Source: Aphrocallistes beatrix (lineage: Eukaryota > Porifera > Hexactinellida > Sceptrulophora > Aphrocallistidae). From it: a DNA stretch of 64,000 bases. Each line of letters starts with the position of its first letter. Positions within the stretch are counted from its first letter, which is position 1. The stretch covers positions 2,480,001 through 2,544,000 of the forward strand of contig OY725504.1 of the NCBI GenBank assembly GCA_963281255.1, given 5' to 3'. Made by a program: the position numbers and the translations under genes. Of this stretch, positions 12,560-22,957 are shown one piece after another. The notes beneath the pieces are model-generated. The model saw nothing but the letters and a program-made list of their open reading frames with translations. It made no database searches and was not told where the DNA came from.

Positions 12560-13315
12560 CAGCGATAACAGGACGTTAATATCAGTAAGGTACTAGGGTG
12601 ATCAGAGTTATTGCTGGGTTTTATAAGCAGCAAATCACTGAGGTGATAGGTGTAATTACAGAGGGTTAATATGCTGTAAAGTAATTAGGTGACACGAGAT
12701 AGCGCTGGGATTAATGATCCAGTAAAGCACTGAGGTGATACGTATTATTACAGGGAGTAAATATGCAGGAGAATACTGAGGAGAGAAGATATATTAAAGA
12801 GGGTTAAAATGCAGTAAGAAATGAGGAGACACGAGCTATTGCCTGGAGTTAACATGCAAAAAGCAGCAAAATCAGCTGCTTGGGTGGTGCAGTGGTTAGG
12901 GCGTTCGAATACCAAGACTTACGGGTTCTAACCTCGCTCTAGTCATTTTCATTTTACTATCAATTGCATTGCATTAGCTATGCAATCTGAGCCTACACTC
13001 TTGAAGAACCTTAGTGAGCAGTTAAGTCAGGTGCTATCTTTCTTGCCTACTGTTAGGCTAGTTTTTCTGTAAAACTCTATCATATGCATGCACACATGAC
13101 GCATACACCCCAGTCAGCAACTATAGGTAGGTTTAGCACCACACCCAGATTGTAAACTCCTTGAGAACTAGCGCTATTACAGCAATTAATAGGGAATAGA
13201 GTACTGAAGTGATTCGAGTTATTACTGGGCGTTGAGATGCCGTAAGTTATGAGTTGATACGAACTCATACCGGGAGTTACTATGCAGTATTTTAATGATT
13301 CGATATATATTATAA
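12560..13315. repeat. Degenerate minisatellite, period about 60 bp
   Basis: Irregular repeats of a unit resembling TTAATATGCAGTAAAG, then TGAGGTGATACGAG, then TTATTACTGGGAG, readable about ten times. Interrupted by a SINE at 12,873-13,171, after which the same unit resumes (GAAGTGATTCGAGTTATTAC). Confidence 0.75.
12873..13171 (+). mobile_element. tRNA-derived SINE
   Basis: The 5' part carries a good A box (TGGTGCAGTGGTTAGG) and B box (GGTTCTAACCTCGC, against GGTTCGAAYCC) about 35 bp apart, as in a tRNA promoter. A roughly 200-bp unrelated body ends near CCTTGAGAACTAG. Sits inside the minisatellite. I did not find a clean target duplication. A plain tRNA pseudogene is less likely because of the long tail. 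Confidence 0.7.
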
Positions 13316-13424
13316 ACAAGCGCGCTTCGCTTGCTTGCGCTGCGCGGCTGGCGGACACTTTGTGTCCGCCTGAGGCTCCCTTCGGTCGCCTGGGGTCACA
13401 TTGGTTAATTATAAGGGAGATTAA
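13316..13424 (+). repeat. Repeat A fragment (hairpin head only)
   Basis: ACAAGCGCGCTTCGC head and the GGCGGACACTTTGTGTCCGCC hairpin followed by GGTCACATTGG and TTATAAGGGAG, then lost. The second hairpin has diverged (GGCTCCCTTCGGTCGCC). Confidence 0.85.
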
Positions 13425-13679
13425 TAAAATATTTGGCAATTATTCATTATAATTTTCTATTTCGCGATCAAAGCATTTAGCTTAATTAAACGTAAAGCTT
13501 TTTTCTATAATGATTATCTTTATTAATGGAGCTCGTTTCAATATTCTTGGTAATAATTTTAGACAGTTAATTATTGTCCGAACTCCAGGCTTTTATGTCA
13601 AATTCCTATTGCTTTGGGAGAAGGATAGGACAATACATAAATTACTGGAAGTAAATTGCTGGTAATTATTAAAATACTA

Positions 13680-13879
13680 NNNNNNNNNNNNNNNNNNNNN
13701 NNNNNNNNNNNNNNNNNNNNNNNNNNNNNNNNNNNNNNNNNNNNNNNNNNNNNNNNNNNNNNNNNNNNNNNNNNNNNNNNNNNNNNNNNNNNNNNNNNNN
13801 NNNNNNNNNNNNNNNNNNNNNNNNNNNNNNNNNNNNNNNNNNNNNNNNNNNNNNNNNNNNNNNNNNNNNNNNNNNNNNN
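13680..13879. other. Assembly gap (200 N)
   Basis: Exactly 200 N, a placeholder length. Sequence right of it starts immediately with the duplicated block. Confidence 0.99.
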
Positions 13880-14752
13880 TACCAGCCCTTCGTTAATACT
13901 CAAATATTCATTTAATATGTAACCCTCTCAAAACTTTTGAAAAATTGGCTTTGTACATTTAATGGTGTCTCATACTATTTAATCTCCCTCTTGAACACAT
14001 ATTTTTTAGCTTACTAGCTCTGGTAATACTAATTATCTCCTTGCTCTATCGTGCCTAGGAAACAATTTTGTTTCTTAGTAAGATCCCGAACTATATTACT
14101 TTATCCAAGGTCCAAAAATTATGGAGTACACTTTCTCCTGAGAGATATACCCAAGGCCCTGCTAGGGCCTATCGGCATGCTAACTTTTTGCAATAACGCA
14201 AGGACCTGTAGATTTGCCGTTTTGGGCGCTGCAGGCCCTCCGCAGTTGAAGGTCGGAGTGACTGGTTATTTTAAAATAATACAAGTACGGAAAGTTAAAA
14301 TTTGAAAACATTAATTAGACTAAAATTCCGGAAATAGACTCTAACCGGAAAAATTATTTGCACGCTACATTATTTCCATACCAATGGTACTAAATTAGAT
14401 TTTTTCATTAAAGGAGGTGTATTCAAACTCCTGGGGATACTAATAGTCTGAAATAAGATTTGAAATTCTACACATTCGAATTAGTAATAGTTTAAGATTT
14501 CTAATAAATGTCTCAACCCAATAAGTAAAGTTTTCAGCCTGTGGAACAAAGTGTAATTAATCACCATCATGTATAGTAGTACATAAGGAAGGATGTGGCG
14601 CAAAGTGACAGTGATTGATAACTTGAAATGTTGAGAATTAATAATTTATTAGAAATGTTATCCTTTAATGTGACAGGACCCCAAAATCAGTCTTATTTCA
14701 ACCATTGTTGTACTGTTTATGGATAGTACTAGTTAGTATGAGAATTAATGTA
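13880..14752 (+). repeat. 873-bp duplicated block, copy 2, next to gap
   Basis: Offset of +6,545 from copy 1 with no difference seen. Left edge is the gap; right edge is GTAC, where copy 1 carries the Tc1 insertion. Continues into CGTGTATAATATGAG instead. Confidence 0.9.
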
Positions 14753-15234
14753 CGTGTATAATATGAGTTTCGAACTAGGAATAAATATTATAGTCACTCA
14801 AAGTCTGAGTTTATATAGTCACTCAAAGTCTGAATCCATTCAAAATCCGTGGTTGGGCCATTCGACATAACTACACTATTAACTAGGATCAAGTTGATTT
14901 AGCTATTTAACTATCATTAGTAGCGATTGATAGAGCTAGGAGCCGAGCTATTTTGTTCAATTTTAACTTTAATATTTTTTTATGATGAAAAATATTTTGT
15001 CAAGCCATTTAATTAACAATTTTGGAGGAAAAATAATTTTCAGTTTTTAATCTTTCCTTTTATTTGAAAATCGCTACTAGCTTAATCAGAGTATTTTGCG
15101 TGTTTTCCATAATACGTTTTTGCTTAAAATATGATTATTTTCTGAGTTAGGTTGATTTACGGTTGTGCGTCAATTGATAATTTTTTAAATTTAAATTAAT
15201 AGATTATGAATGGAAAAGATTAGATTTGACCGGC
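14753..15234. other. Unassigned intronic stretch
   Basis: AT-rich with a short direct repeat (TATAGTCACTCAAAGTCTGA, twice near 14,790-14,832). No coding or element ends recognised. Confidence 0.45.
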
Positions 15235-15312
15235 TATAAAATTTCAGCTTTCTATCGCCTAAAATGGCTGAGTTATATTCGAAAAACTGAAAGCAAGCAA
15301 AGGGCGCTTCTG

Positions 15313-15362
<50 letters not shown>

Positions 15363-15394
15363 CATATACACATCAATCGAGTTTTAATAGTAAA
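15235..15394 (+). repeat. Repeat A fragment with microsatellite and terminus
   Basis: Short body piece (AAAATGGCTGAGTTATA), then (TA)n and TACATA repeats, ending CAATCGAGTTTTAATAGTAA, the fixed AT terminus. A useful example showing the microsatellite lies just inside that terminus. Confidence 0.75.
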
Positions 15395-15889
15395 GATAGT
15401 CCAAATTAGTCAAATTACATTTCCTTTGCAACGCACGAGTGTGTCAACATTCCAATGAAAATTTCCGCATATTTCTAATCAACTGGTCTAAAGTGAGATT
15501 TTCTGTGATAATTATACATGAATGAAGGATTATAAAGGTATAAACAGGTGAGAAGAATGCCTAAATTTCCTCAAAAAAGGGCTCGTGATGCGATATAATA
15601 ATGAAAATGCACGTGATATGGATTCGGGGACTCTGTTGTGTGGTTTATATATGCTGGTAATACATTTTTGTGCTCTATCATTCCTCGGAAAACCTTTTTG
15701 TACATGTGAAATGCCCTAACTATACTAGTCCATCCCTGGTCCATGTTTTTTTGTCCGCGACAGTGCCTTATGCATAGATTGCTATGGAATATACGATATG
15801 ACTACTCTCGCTATAGAAATAATTGTGTACGTTATTGTTGTTAATACTTCAAAACAATAACTTGTATAAATTTCTTAGCGATGATATAG

Positions 15890-17130
15890 TGTATTGCAAT
15901 GAAAAAGGTTATATGCATATTTTCACACCATTTGACGAATTTTTAAAAATATTCGAGAGACTAGCATCCAATTGTTGACATGTGGTTTTAGAGGTGTACA
16001 AGCGCGCTTCGCTTGCTTGCGCTGCGGGAATGGCGGACACTTTGTGTCCGCCGGAGGCGCCCTTTGGGCGCCTGTGGTCACCATTGATTAATTATATGGG
16101 AGATAACATCTCTAAATACGTCTGTCCTACTGTGATAATCGATATCACTCGAAAAATCACCAAATTTGTCAATTGTAAATTTTTGATGCGTAATGATGAC
16201 GTCATAACAAAGTGATGAGTCATCATTTTTTAATGATAGTTGCATTATATGTGAGGTATGTTAATATACAGATTCTATTAAAATTTCAGCCTTCTATCTC
16301 CTATAATGGCTGATTTATGCTCGAATAACTGTGTTGCTTAACTTTTAAAAATGTGACAATGACGTCATAATTCCATGATGAGTCGATATTTTGCTCTGAG
16401 CTCAGAACTTAGTGGAGCCATAGCCAAAAGACTCTCACATGCCAAAATCAGCTTTCTTCGCCCATCAGTTTCTTCAATCAATTCGTTACAGAGATATATA
16501 CGTATATATAAATATTAATCGAGTTTTAATAGTAAGGATAGTTAGGATGTTATATTTTCGAAACTATTTATGATAAAGTATTTATTTACTTTTGTACAAT
16601 AGATATATATAAGTATTAAGTAATCAAATCTCAAAATGTGCTACCTTCCAACGTTTGATATGGGGTTTTAAAAGATCCAGATTTCGAATATCATATTTTC
16701 GAAGCTATATGGTAATTTCTTTGTTTACTTTGGTTTACAATAGTTACATAAAGTATACAAATCTCAGAAATATTCCAAAAGCTAGTCTCCAACGGTTAAA
16801 TGGGGGTTAAGAGTGTAGTGTTTGTGTTTTTATAATGGTTACATATAGTAAAGATATTACAAAAATGGGCTAGAGACTTGATTCCAACGGTTGACATTGG
16901 GCTTTTTAGAGTTTAGAGCTCGAATATTATATTTTCGAATCTATATAATAAATTATTTGTTTACTTTTGTTAACAATGGTTGCATAAAGTACACAAATTC
17001 AAAAAATGAGATAGTGGATAGCTTCCAATTGTTGACGTGACTTCTTTGGGGTGTAGGCTTCAAATATCGTATTTTCGATTTTATATTGATTACTTATTTA
17101 TTGTTTGCAATAAATTCATTAAGTAAAATC
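15890..17130 (+). repeat. Satellite-like array, monomer about 135-150 bp, split by repeat A
   Basis: Monomers marked by ATATTTTCGAA at about 16,552, 16,702 and 16,935, and a diverged one at about 17,070. Each continues with TTTGTTTACTTTTG, an ACAATGGTT-like block, and TTCCAACGGTTGACATGG. One monomer is shortened. A further partial monomer (ATCCAATTGTTGACATG) lies left of the repeat A copy, so repeat A landed within the array. Confidence 0.75.
15998..16539 (+). repeat. Repeat A copy, full length
   Basis: Hairpins 16,032-16,052 (9-bp stem, TTT loop) and 16,056-16,072 (7-bp stem, TTT loop), AT body, microsatellite and the fixed terminus ending AAGGAT at 16,539. Confidence 0.9.
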
Positions 17131-17367
17131 GAAATCGATTAGTGAAAGTATTCATATTGAGCACCCATAGGAGATTCTGAATTTGATTGCACTCCCAGGC
17201 GGCTGCTGGGCGACTCTGCGAACACAAGCGTTCGCTAGCTGCGCTACGCAAATGCGCTATATAATATTATCATATATGCATACTCATGTAGTATGTACGA
17301 TACTAATACGTACCTCTGGATATCGAGTACGATCAAACCGGAATTATGTGCATCACCAAACAGTATA
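17131..17367. other. Unassigned, with a short GC-rich patch
   Basis: A GC patch at about 17,190-17,250 (CAGGCGGCTGCTGGGCG, GCGTTCGCTAGCTGCG) is reminiscent of a decayed repeat A head but not alignable with confidence. Confidence 0.35.
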
Positions 17368-17551
17368 CAGTCAGGTTCGCTTATAATGAATCCCTTATTA
17401 TGAACTTTCGTATATAATGAACTAACTCTCTGGTCCCAATTCAACAGGTTCTATAGGATTTGTATTAGATTGAGTTGGCTTAATATGAAGTCTCTCTATT
17501 ATGAACATACTTTTTGGTCCCCAAGGTGTTCATAATAAGCGACCCTGACTG
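17368..17551. mobile_element. pogo-type MITE (CAGTCAGGTTCGC)
   Basis: Inverted ends CAGTCAGGTTCGCTTATAAT and ATAAGCGACCCTGACTG; TA at left, CA at right. 184 bp with internal TATTATGAAC repeats. Confidence 0.8.
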
Positions 17552-17899
17552 CACTAGTATGTCCATAACTACTAGCGACTGCACGAATGACATTGGTAAA
17601 GAAGCTCCTAGTTCATGTCAGCATATTGTAAGCAATTTCCTAAAGACCATCAACATAACTCATCCTAAAAAGTTCTAATTTCGACTATGTTTCGGATATG
17701 TATGAATATTCCAGTGCATACTTCAACTCAATGACAAATAAAATTCTTTTAGCAAATCAAGTCCCCATTGAATCCAGACAAAATCTTCATTGTGTCTGTC
17801 AAGAAAACAGGGAATATTTATTGTCTTTACAAACTATATTCGTCATTTTAAATGCCGGAGTTGGCATATCGGCATAAGGATGAGAATGATGGTTAGGCT

Positions 17900-18319
17900 A
17901 AGAACGAGAACTTCGTGGATTTAACGGATATTAATTTTAAAACTAATCTTAGACTTGCAGGGCTTCGAAGAAAAATCGAGGAACAATATTATTTTCACAA
18001 AGATTATTTGAGCAAAACTATTTTCAAAGAATTTATAGAATTCATGGTTAATCAGGTTAGAAATAAAATGAGTGAAGATCTGATGATTCAAATTGTTCTT
18101 ATTATTGACGAATGTAAAGATAATGCCGAACATGAGCAATTAACTTACTGTATTAGGTCCTGCAAAGGTGCAGTAGCTACACAACGTTTTCTCCGTCTGA
18201 TCAGGTTGGAGACAGATTTTCGTGCGGAAAAAATAACAGAACTGCTCCTTCCCTTGCTATATGTGCCGTCAACATATGGCGTTGTACTCGGTCTGACAAC
18301 AGAAAGTATTGCTTGGTAA
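17900..18319 (+). pseudogene. hAT-family transposase fragment (DUF4371-like)
   Basis: Conceptual translation contains IVLIIDECKDNAEHEQLTYC and VATQRFLRLIRLETDF. These correspond to the IxxDExTDxxxxEQL...R(Y/C)...ERFLxFxxLxTD core of ZMYM1-like hAT transposases. Preceded by FHKDYLSKTIFKEFIEFM. Only this segment is left; no zinc finger or dimerisation domain is nearby. A host ZMYM-type gene exon is unlikely inside the SPT16 intron. Confidence 0.6.
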
Positions 18320-18593
18320 ATAGAAAATAATAAAAGAAACATATATTAATTCGGTCGAATTTTGAAGTTAAGTCTCCTCAGTCTTCGAGAACACTTAAAT
18401 TTAAAAGAGAAAATTAAGTAAATCTAAGTAATGCACTTAAAATAAGACTAAATCAAACTTAGTACTGTGCTTAACCTATATAAAAACTAGTATTTGTACT
18501 TAGTTTTGTCTCGTGAGTACCAACTTATTTTTTTAACTAAGTAATGGAAATACTTGGTTTATACTTACGCATTTTCTTCTTAAAAACAATATT

Positions 18594-18753
18594 CAGGGCC
18601 GGCGCCACCAGGGGTGTCCTGGGTATCCAGACCCCCACTGCTTCCGGTTTTATCATATTGTACAATATATATCACTCCATAAATGGACACCCACTTTCAG
18701 GGAAATCAATTTTAGGACACCCACTGCCGATATTAACATGGCGCAGGCCATGA
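18594..18753. mobile_element. hAT-type MITE remnant (CAGGGCCGGCGCC)
   Basis: Left end CAGGGCCGGCGCCACCAGG is a typical hAT MITE terminus; a weaker complementary end is at 18,739-18,753 (GGCGCAGGCCATG). No clear 8-bp duplication. Confidence 0.55.
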
Positions 18754-18759
18754 TATTGT

Positions 18760-19489
18760 ATATAGTTAGTGAATAAATCCCCAGACTTGTATATTTGTAA
18801 TTCATCAGGTGAATCAGAATGAGAATATAATTGCATATTATTACTGGCACACGTTGTTCGGTGAATCTAGTATGTTCAAATTAGTTTAGCCTAAAACAAA
18901 CACTCTCTTGGTAAGAAAATATAGGTTCAACCGATCTCAACGTTAGTTTCCCATTTTGAGTGAGTCAGTATTGAGCTTTCTTTTGGAAATGTTTATTACA
19001 AGTAATTTTAGATTGACATGATCACTCAGGCACTTAGTGTGTACTACCCGACACCGAATTATAGAATGTTGATACTACAAACTTCACTTGCCCAAAGTAT
19101 ACTCTCACACCCTTTGACTCCCAAATGACTATTTGCGACAAGTATTACAGCGTTGTTGACTGAAAATAAAGTCGACCATCTAATTCTAGCTTTAGTAATC
19201 TAAAAGAATATAAGGATTAAAAAAAATTTTAAATGATAAATAGGAGTATGGAATCAACAAACTGTCACATTTCTGCGTAATTTATTTTCTAATATAGACT
19301 TTTAAATGGAATAGCAAAATTAAAGTTTTCTTATTTTTTTTGAAATTTTGTCTGACCCGATGGTTTGAGCATATTTTGGACAGTTCCACAATGTATTTTG
19401 TAACACATTTAGTATGCTATTCTCTAGCTATTTCTGGGTAGAAAACAATTGGAAATAATATTATATTGCAATATGTTTTAAGTCAAATC
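18760..19489. other. Unassigned intronic stretch
   Basis: AT-rich; I see no element ends, open frames or motifs. Confidence 0.4.
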
Positions 19490-20025
19490 CCTTGTTGATC
19501 GGACAACCTAACACATCACTGTGATAATCAACCACGCAGAATAGAGCTCAGGAATGTATTTTCAGTATACGGTATATGTAACAGTTAAAACGTCAATTCA
19601 GTTAATATGCAAGATACCTCGGAAAATTTTCTTATTAGCAATATACCTGGAAATTCCAGCCATTTTCCTACAGCTAATAGTTAATATATAATGCCTGAAA
19701 TTTTCTGTTTTGTTGCGAATAACAGATTTGACGAGTTAATAGTAGTAACCTATATATTAACAATATCAAAGCATCCATATCTATTGCTAGAATTTAGTTT
19801 AGTCATTATTTTATTGGGATAAATCATATTTAAAACGAATTTAGTGATTATCAAATGTTTAAGGACATTTTAAGCGTTTTTAATCTGTTTTCGCATAGAA
19901 CTAAGTTGTAAAAGGCTTGACGTGAAAATTTGGATTTTTTTCAATGAATGTTGCTGCATTCCAGCGTTGCTATGTAGACAAGTTTGGTAGTTGGTGTCTT
20001 TTCTTTAAAACCGCGATAACAAATT
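19490..20025. mobile_element. Half of a palindromic P-type MITE
   Basis: Resembles the left arm of the element at 35,018-36,163: blocks AACCACGCAGAATAGAGCT, GCTGCATTCCAGCGTTGCTATG and AACCGCGATAAC occur in the same order. The partner arm and both P-type ends are missing; its right side abuts repeat A. Confidence 0.6.
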
Positions 20026-20275
20026 AATTGAAGAAACTGCCAGGCACAGAAACTGATTTTTGACCTGTTGGAGTATTTTGGTTATGGCTCCACTAAGTTC
20101 TGACCTCATACAAAAATGTCGACTCATCATGGAATAACGTCATTGTCACCTTTTTTATAATTTGAAATTTCAGTTTTCGACTATAACTTCATTTTAGGTA
20201 ATGGAAGGCTGAATTTTAATATACTCTGTATATTACTATATCTCAAATATGATACAACTATTATCAAAAAAATAC
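20026..20275 (-). repeat. Repeat A fragment
   Basis: AATTAATTGAAGAAACTGCC through GGCTCCACTAAGTTC to the ATCAAAAAAAT region; hairpin end absent. Lies about 170 bp upstream of the last SPT16 exon. Confidence 0.8.
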
Positions 20276-20440
20276 CAAATCCCTGGGAAAGTTAAATTGA
20301 TATGTGTAGTACCTGGAAAGTCCAGGCATCTTCGATCAGTTATTATGCTGAATGCCTGAAATTTTGTAGTATTTTATATAATTGCTTTTTAATATGCAAT
20401 TAATTATTATTTGCCTGTTATATATATTAAATTTTTATAG

Positions 20441-20789
20441 TGATTCTGATCATGCATCTGATTCAGATGCCACTTCACAAGAGTATAATCCATCATTAGG
20501 TAAGTGCAGTGAGGAGTTGGAAGATGATGATGAGAGTAGTGATGCTAGCACTGATTCAGAAAACTATACTTCAGAACAGAGCGATACTGGTTCTGAACAG
20601 TCAACTGGTACTGATGAATCAAGTGGGAAAGATTGGTCTGATCTAGAAGAACAAGCTCGAAAGGATGACAAAGCAAGGGATTATGAAGATGAAGATACTA
20701 GAAGAGTAAGAATAAATAAAAAACGTCCCATCACAGCCCACGGGATAGCAAACCTCAATAAAAAACGTAGGGTTAATATACAGAACTAA
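20441..20789 (+). CDS. SUPT16H: FACT complex subunit SPT16, last exon (acidic C-terminal domain)
   Basis: Begins with T completing the Ser codon from 924 and ends at TAA 20,787-20,789. Encodes the acidic tail that binds H2A-H2B: DSDHASDSDATSQEYNPS, a long D/E/S/T run, then SGKDWSDLEEQARKDD and a basic, NLS-like end (NKKRP...NKKRR). Human SPT16 has the same order: EGEGSDAEEGDS, FNPS, SGKDWDELEEEARK, then KKK(R)K. The tail is shorter than in vertebrates but complete. The apparent open frame starting at 20,382 reads back into the intron and is not the protein start. Confidence 0.95.
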
Positions 20790-20863
20790 CAGAATATTAA
20801 TTTGTAATATATATACCCTCTTATTCAAATTTATTTGAAATATATGTTTTAATATTGTATTTG

Positions 20864-20869
20864 AATAAA
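20864..20869 (+). terminator. Poly(A) signal of SPT16
   Basis: AATAAA 75 bp downstream of the SPT16 stop codon, in AT-rich sequence and before any other gene. Confidence 0.7.
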
Positions 20870-21559
20870 TTAATTTAAATAATCTAGTGAGTTTGTCAAC
20901 AGTGGTGACACTTACTCAGCGTCTCTAATGAAATCAATTATTTTTGATGGGGCGGGCAATTCCATAAATTTGTGTTTTGCTTAAATTGTCCAATCCCCCT
21001 TGAACATATATATATTAGGATTTGCAGTTTATAAATATCATCACCCTAGTTTACTATACTTACTTTTACCCATAGACTACTTCAATAAAGAACTGTAGGC
21101 TGCCAGCTCAAATCTTGGAACTTGGGTCCATTGTGTATTTATTTTTATCTTCTAATCCGTTAAAGTTAGACTCCCAAAATGTATTATTGTTGAATAGGAA
21201 GTCATATGTTGGGAGTCGATTGTCATATTGCCTTGCCTAAAATATTTATGAAATGTGGGTTTTGTGGTTTTCACACCTTTCCACATTATGTTAATACTGT
21301 CAAAATATCGCTTCAAATTTGGACTAGATATGAGAATTGTGTTATTATGCAATAGTAATTCATAAGTAAGGAGTCTATTAGTCACATTTCCTTACCTCAA
21401 ATAATTGTGGAATGTGAGTTATGCGGTTTCACACCTTTCCATATATGGTCAAAATTGAAGGGTGGCCAACTGATAATAATACATTTGATTCACATTATTC
21501 TTAATATACGTAGCAGTTCAATTCACTTCAACTTGAATTCGAGATTTGTCAATATACTT

Positions 21560-21753
21560 ATGCCGAAGCGTTGTGCAGCTTATGGTTGTCGAGGCAATTA
21601 TACAGGTGGACCTTATACCTCAGTTGTCCGATTTCCTATTGAAATTACTGAACGAAACAGGTGGATTGAGGCAATGCCAAATGACCCAGGTAGTCTCAGA
21701 GAAAGAACAGAAATTGTTGTTTGTGCATCACATTTTGAATGCAAATGGCCATG
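21560..21753 (+). pseudogene. THAP domain fragment
   Basis: MPKRCAAYGCRGNYTG gives the CX4C pair. SVVRFPIEITERNRWIEAMP carries the conserved P and W, and VVCASHFECKW gives the C and H of the C2CH site. A stop follows at once and no AVPT(I/L)F segment is seen. DNA-binding domain of a P-type transposase. Confidence 0.8.
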
Positions 21754-21770
21754 AAAACAAACCAGGTGGT

Positions 21771-22342
21771 TTATAATGTAGGTAATCTTAACCCTCCTCT
21801 GTTAAGCTCCAGCAAGAATTCACTCGAAACCTCTTCTCCTTCACTTGGTTCACCGTGCTTATAAGTCAAAAATCCCGCAATGAAGACTACTTTATGTTTC
21901 ACGATGTCAGTAGAATCTAAGAGTTGCTGTGTATCTTCGATACCTATTTCTTGCATCAGATCTAGATCTGCTAAGCTGATAGGTGCTGTACAATATGAGC
22001 ACTTCCACTCTTCACAACCTTTTGGAATGATTCCATAATTCAGCATCAGATGTAAACGCTGTACTTTGCATGCAGAAATAACATCACCTATATCTATGTA
22101 AAAATTACCTCCGTGTCGTTGCCTGGCTTGTCCGAAAAACTTTTCTAGAGGATCCTGAGAGAAGACAGCAGGAAGGACAAATTCAAAGTTGTGATGAGAT
22201 AACAGATACGTAGCAGCAGCAATAGAGACTTCGTTGTTACTATAAAAGCATCAGCTGTGAATTGTGTCAACTTTCTACCTTCCCACCGACAAGAACGAAC
22301 CACCTCACACATTTCCAACAACTTGTTGAATATTTTAGGCAA
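21771..22342 (-). pseudogene. P-type transposase C-terminal fragment
   Basis: Reading leftwards: FNKLLEMCEVVRSCR, KLTQFTADAF, a frame break, then QDPLEKFFGQARQRHGGNF (the QDPLENFF signature of P/THAP9 transposases). Next come GCEEWKCSYC and HKVVFIAGFLTYKHG (the IAGYVA-like motif), and SEFLLELNRGGLRLPT. Opposite in strand to the THAP fragment at its left. Confidence 0.78.
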
Positions 22343-22540
22343 GGCATTATGACCAATCGACTCCCAACATATGACTTCCTATTCAACAATAATACATTTG
22401 GGAGTCTAACTTTAACGGATTAGAAGATATAAAGAAAAACACAATGGACCCAAGTTCCAAGACCCGAGCTGGCAGCCTACAGTCCTTTATTGAAGTAGTC
22501 TATGATATATGTACTATATACTACGTATATATGTATATAA

Positions 22541-22957
22541 CTCTGTAACGAATTGATTGAAGAAACTGCCAGGCACAGAAAGCTGATTTTTGGCATGTGA
22601 TAGTCTTTTGGCTATGGCTCCACTAAATTCTGGGCTCAGAGCAAAATCTCGACTCATCATGGAATTATGACGTCATTATAACATTTTAAAGGTTAAGCAA
22701 TACAGTTATTCGAGCTTAGCTCAGCCATTATAGGAGATAGAAGGCTGAAATTTTAATAGAATATCTATACTAACACGTCATCATTACTCATCAAAATTTT
22801 AAAAATTGATAAATTTGGTGATTTTTCGTGCGATATCGATTGTAACAGTCGGACAGACGTATTTAGAGATGTTATTTCCCTTATAATTAATCAATGTGAC
22901 CCCAGGCGGACAAAGTGTCCGCCAGCCGCGCAGCAAAAGCAAGCGAAGCGCGCTTGT
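22541..22957 (-). repeat. Repeat A copy
   Basis: CTGTAACGAATTGATTGAAG at left, GGCTCCACTAAATTC, TGACGTCAT, and at right a shortened head (GCGGACAAAGTGTCCGCC), then GCGAAGCGCGCTTGT. The second hairpin is deleted in this copy. Confidence 0.88.

Larger units (their letters stand above)
21071..22504. mobile_element. P/THAP-type element with opposed internal fragments
   Basis: Inverted ends of about 65 bp: CATAGACTACTTCAATAAAG left, CTTTATTGAAGTAGTCTATG right. Longer subterminal inverted blocks (ACTCCCAAAATGTATTATTG and complement) follow. Inside, a THAP zinc finger lies on the plus strand and the transposase C-terminus on the minus strand, so part of the gene has been inverted. No matching TSD. 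The CATAG...CTATG ends agree with the P-type family elsewhere in the window. Confidence 0.8.

Noticed and set aside
12873-12958. Functional tRNA gene
   Set aside because: A and B boxes are present, but acceptor and anticodon stems do not pair and a 200-bp unrelated tail follows, so a SINE is preferred.
13080-13439. 119-codon frame ending ..ASGGHKVSASRAAQASEARL
   Set aside because: The recognisable part is the antisense of the repeat A hairpin head. The same peptide appears at every copy (15,982, 33,732, 47,994).
13598-13922. Open frames across the first gap
   Set aside because: They read through N bases and have no sequence support. The same holds for frames at 35,650-36,066.
20382-20440. 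Start of a small independent acidic protein at 20,382
   Set aside because: The first codons are intron. The acidic sequence joins in phase to the SPT16 exon at 606-924.
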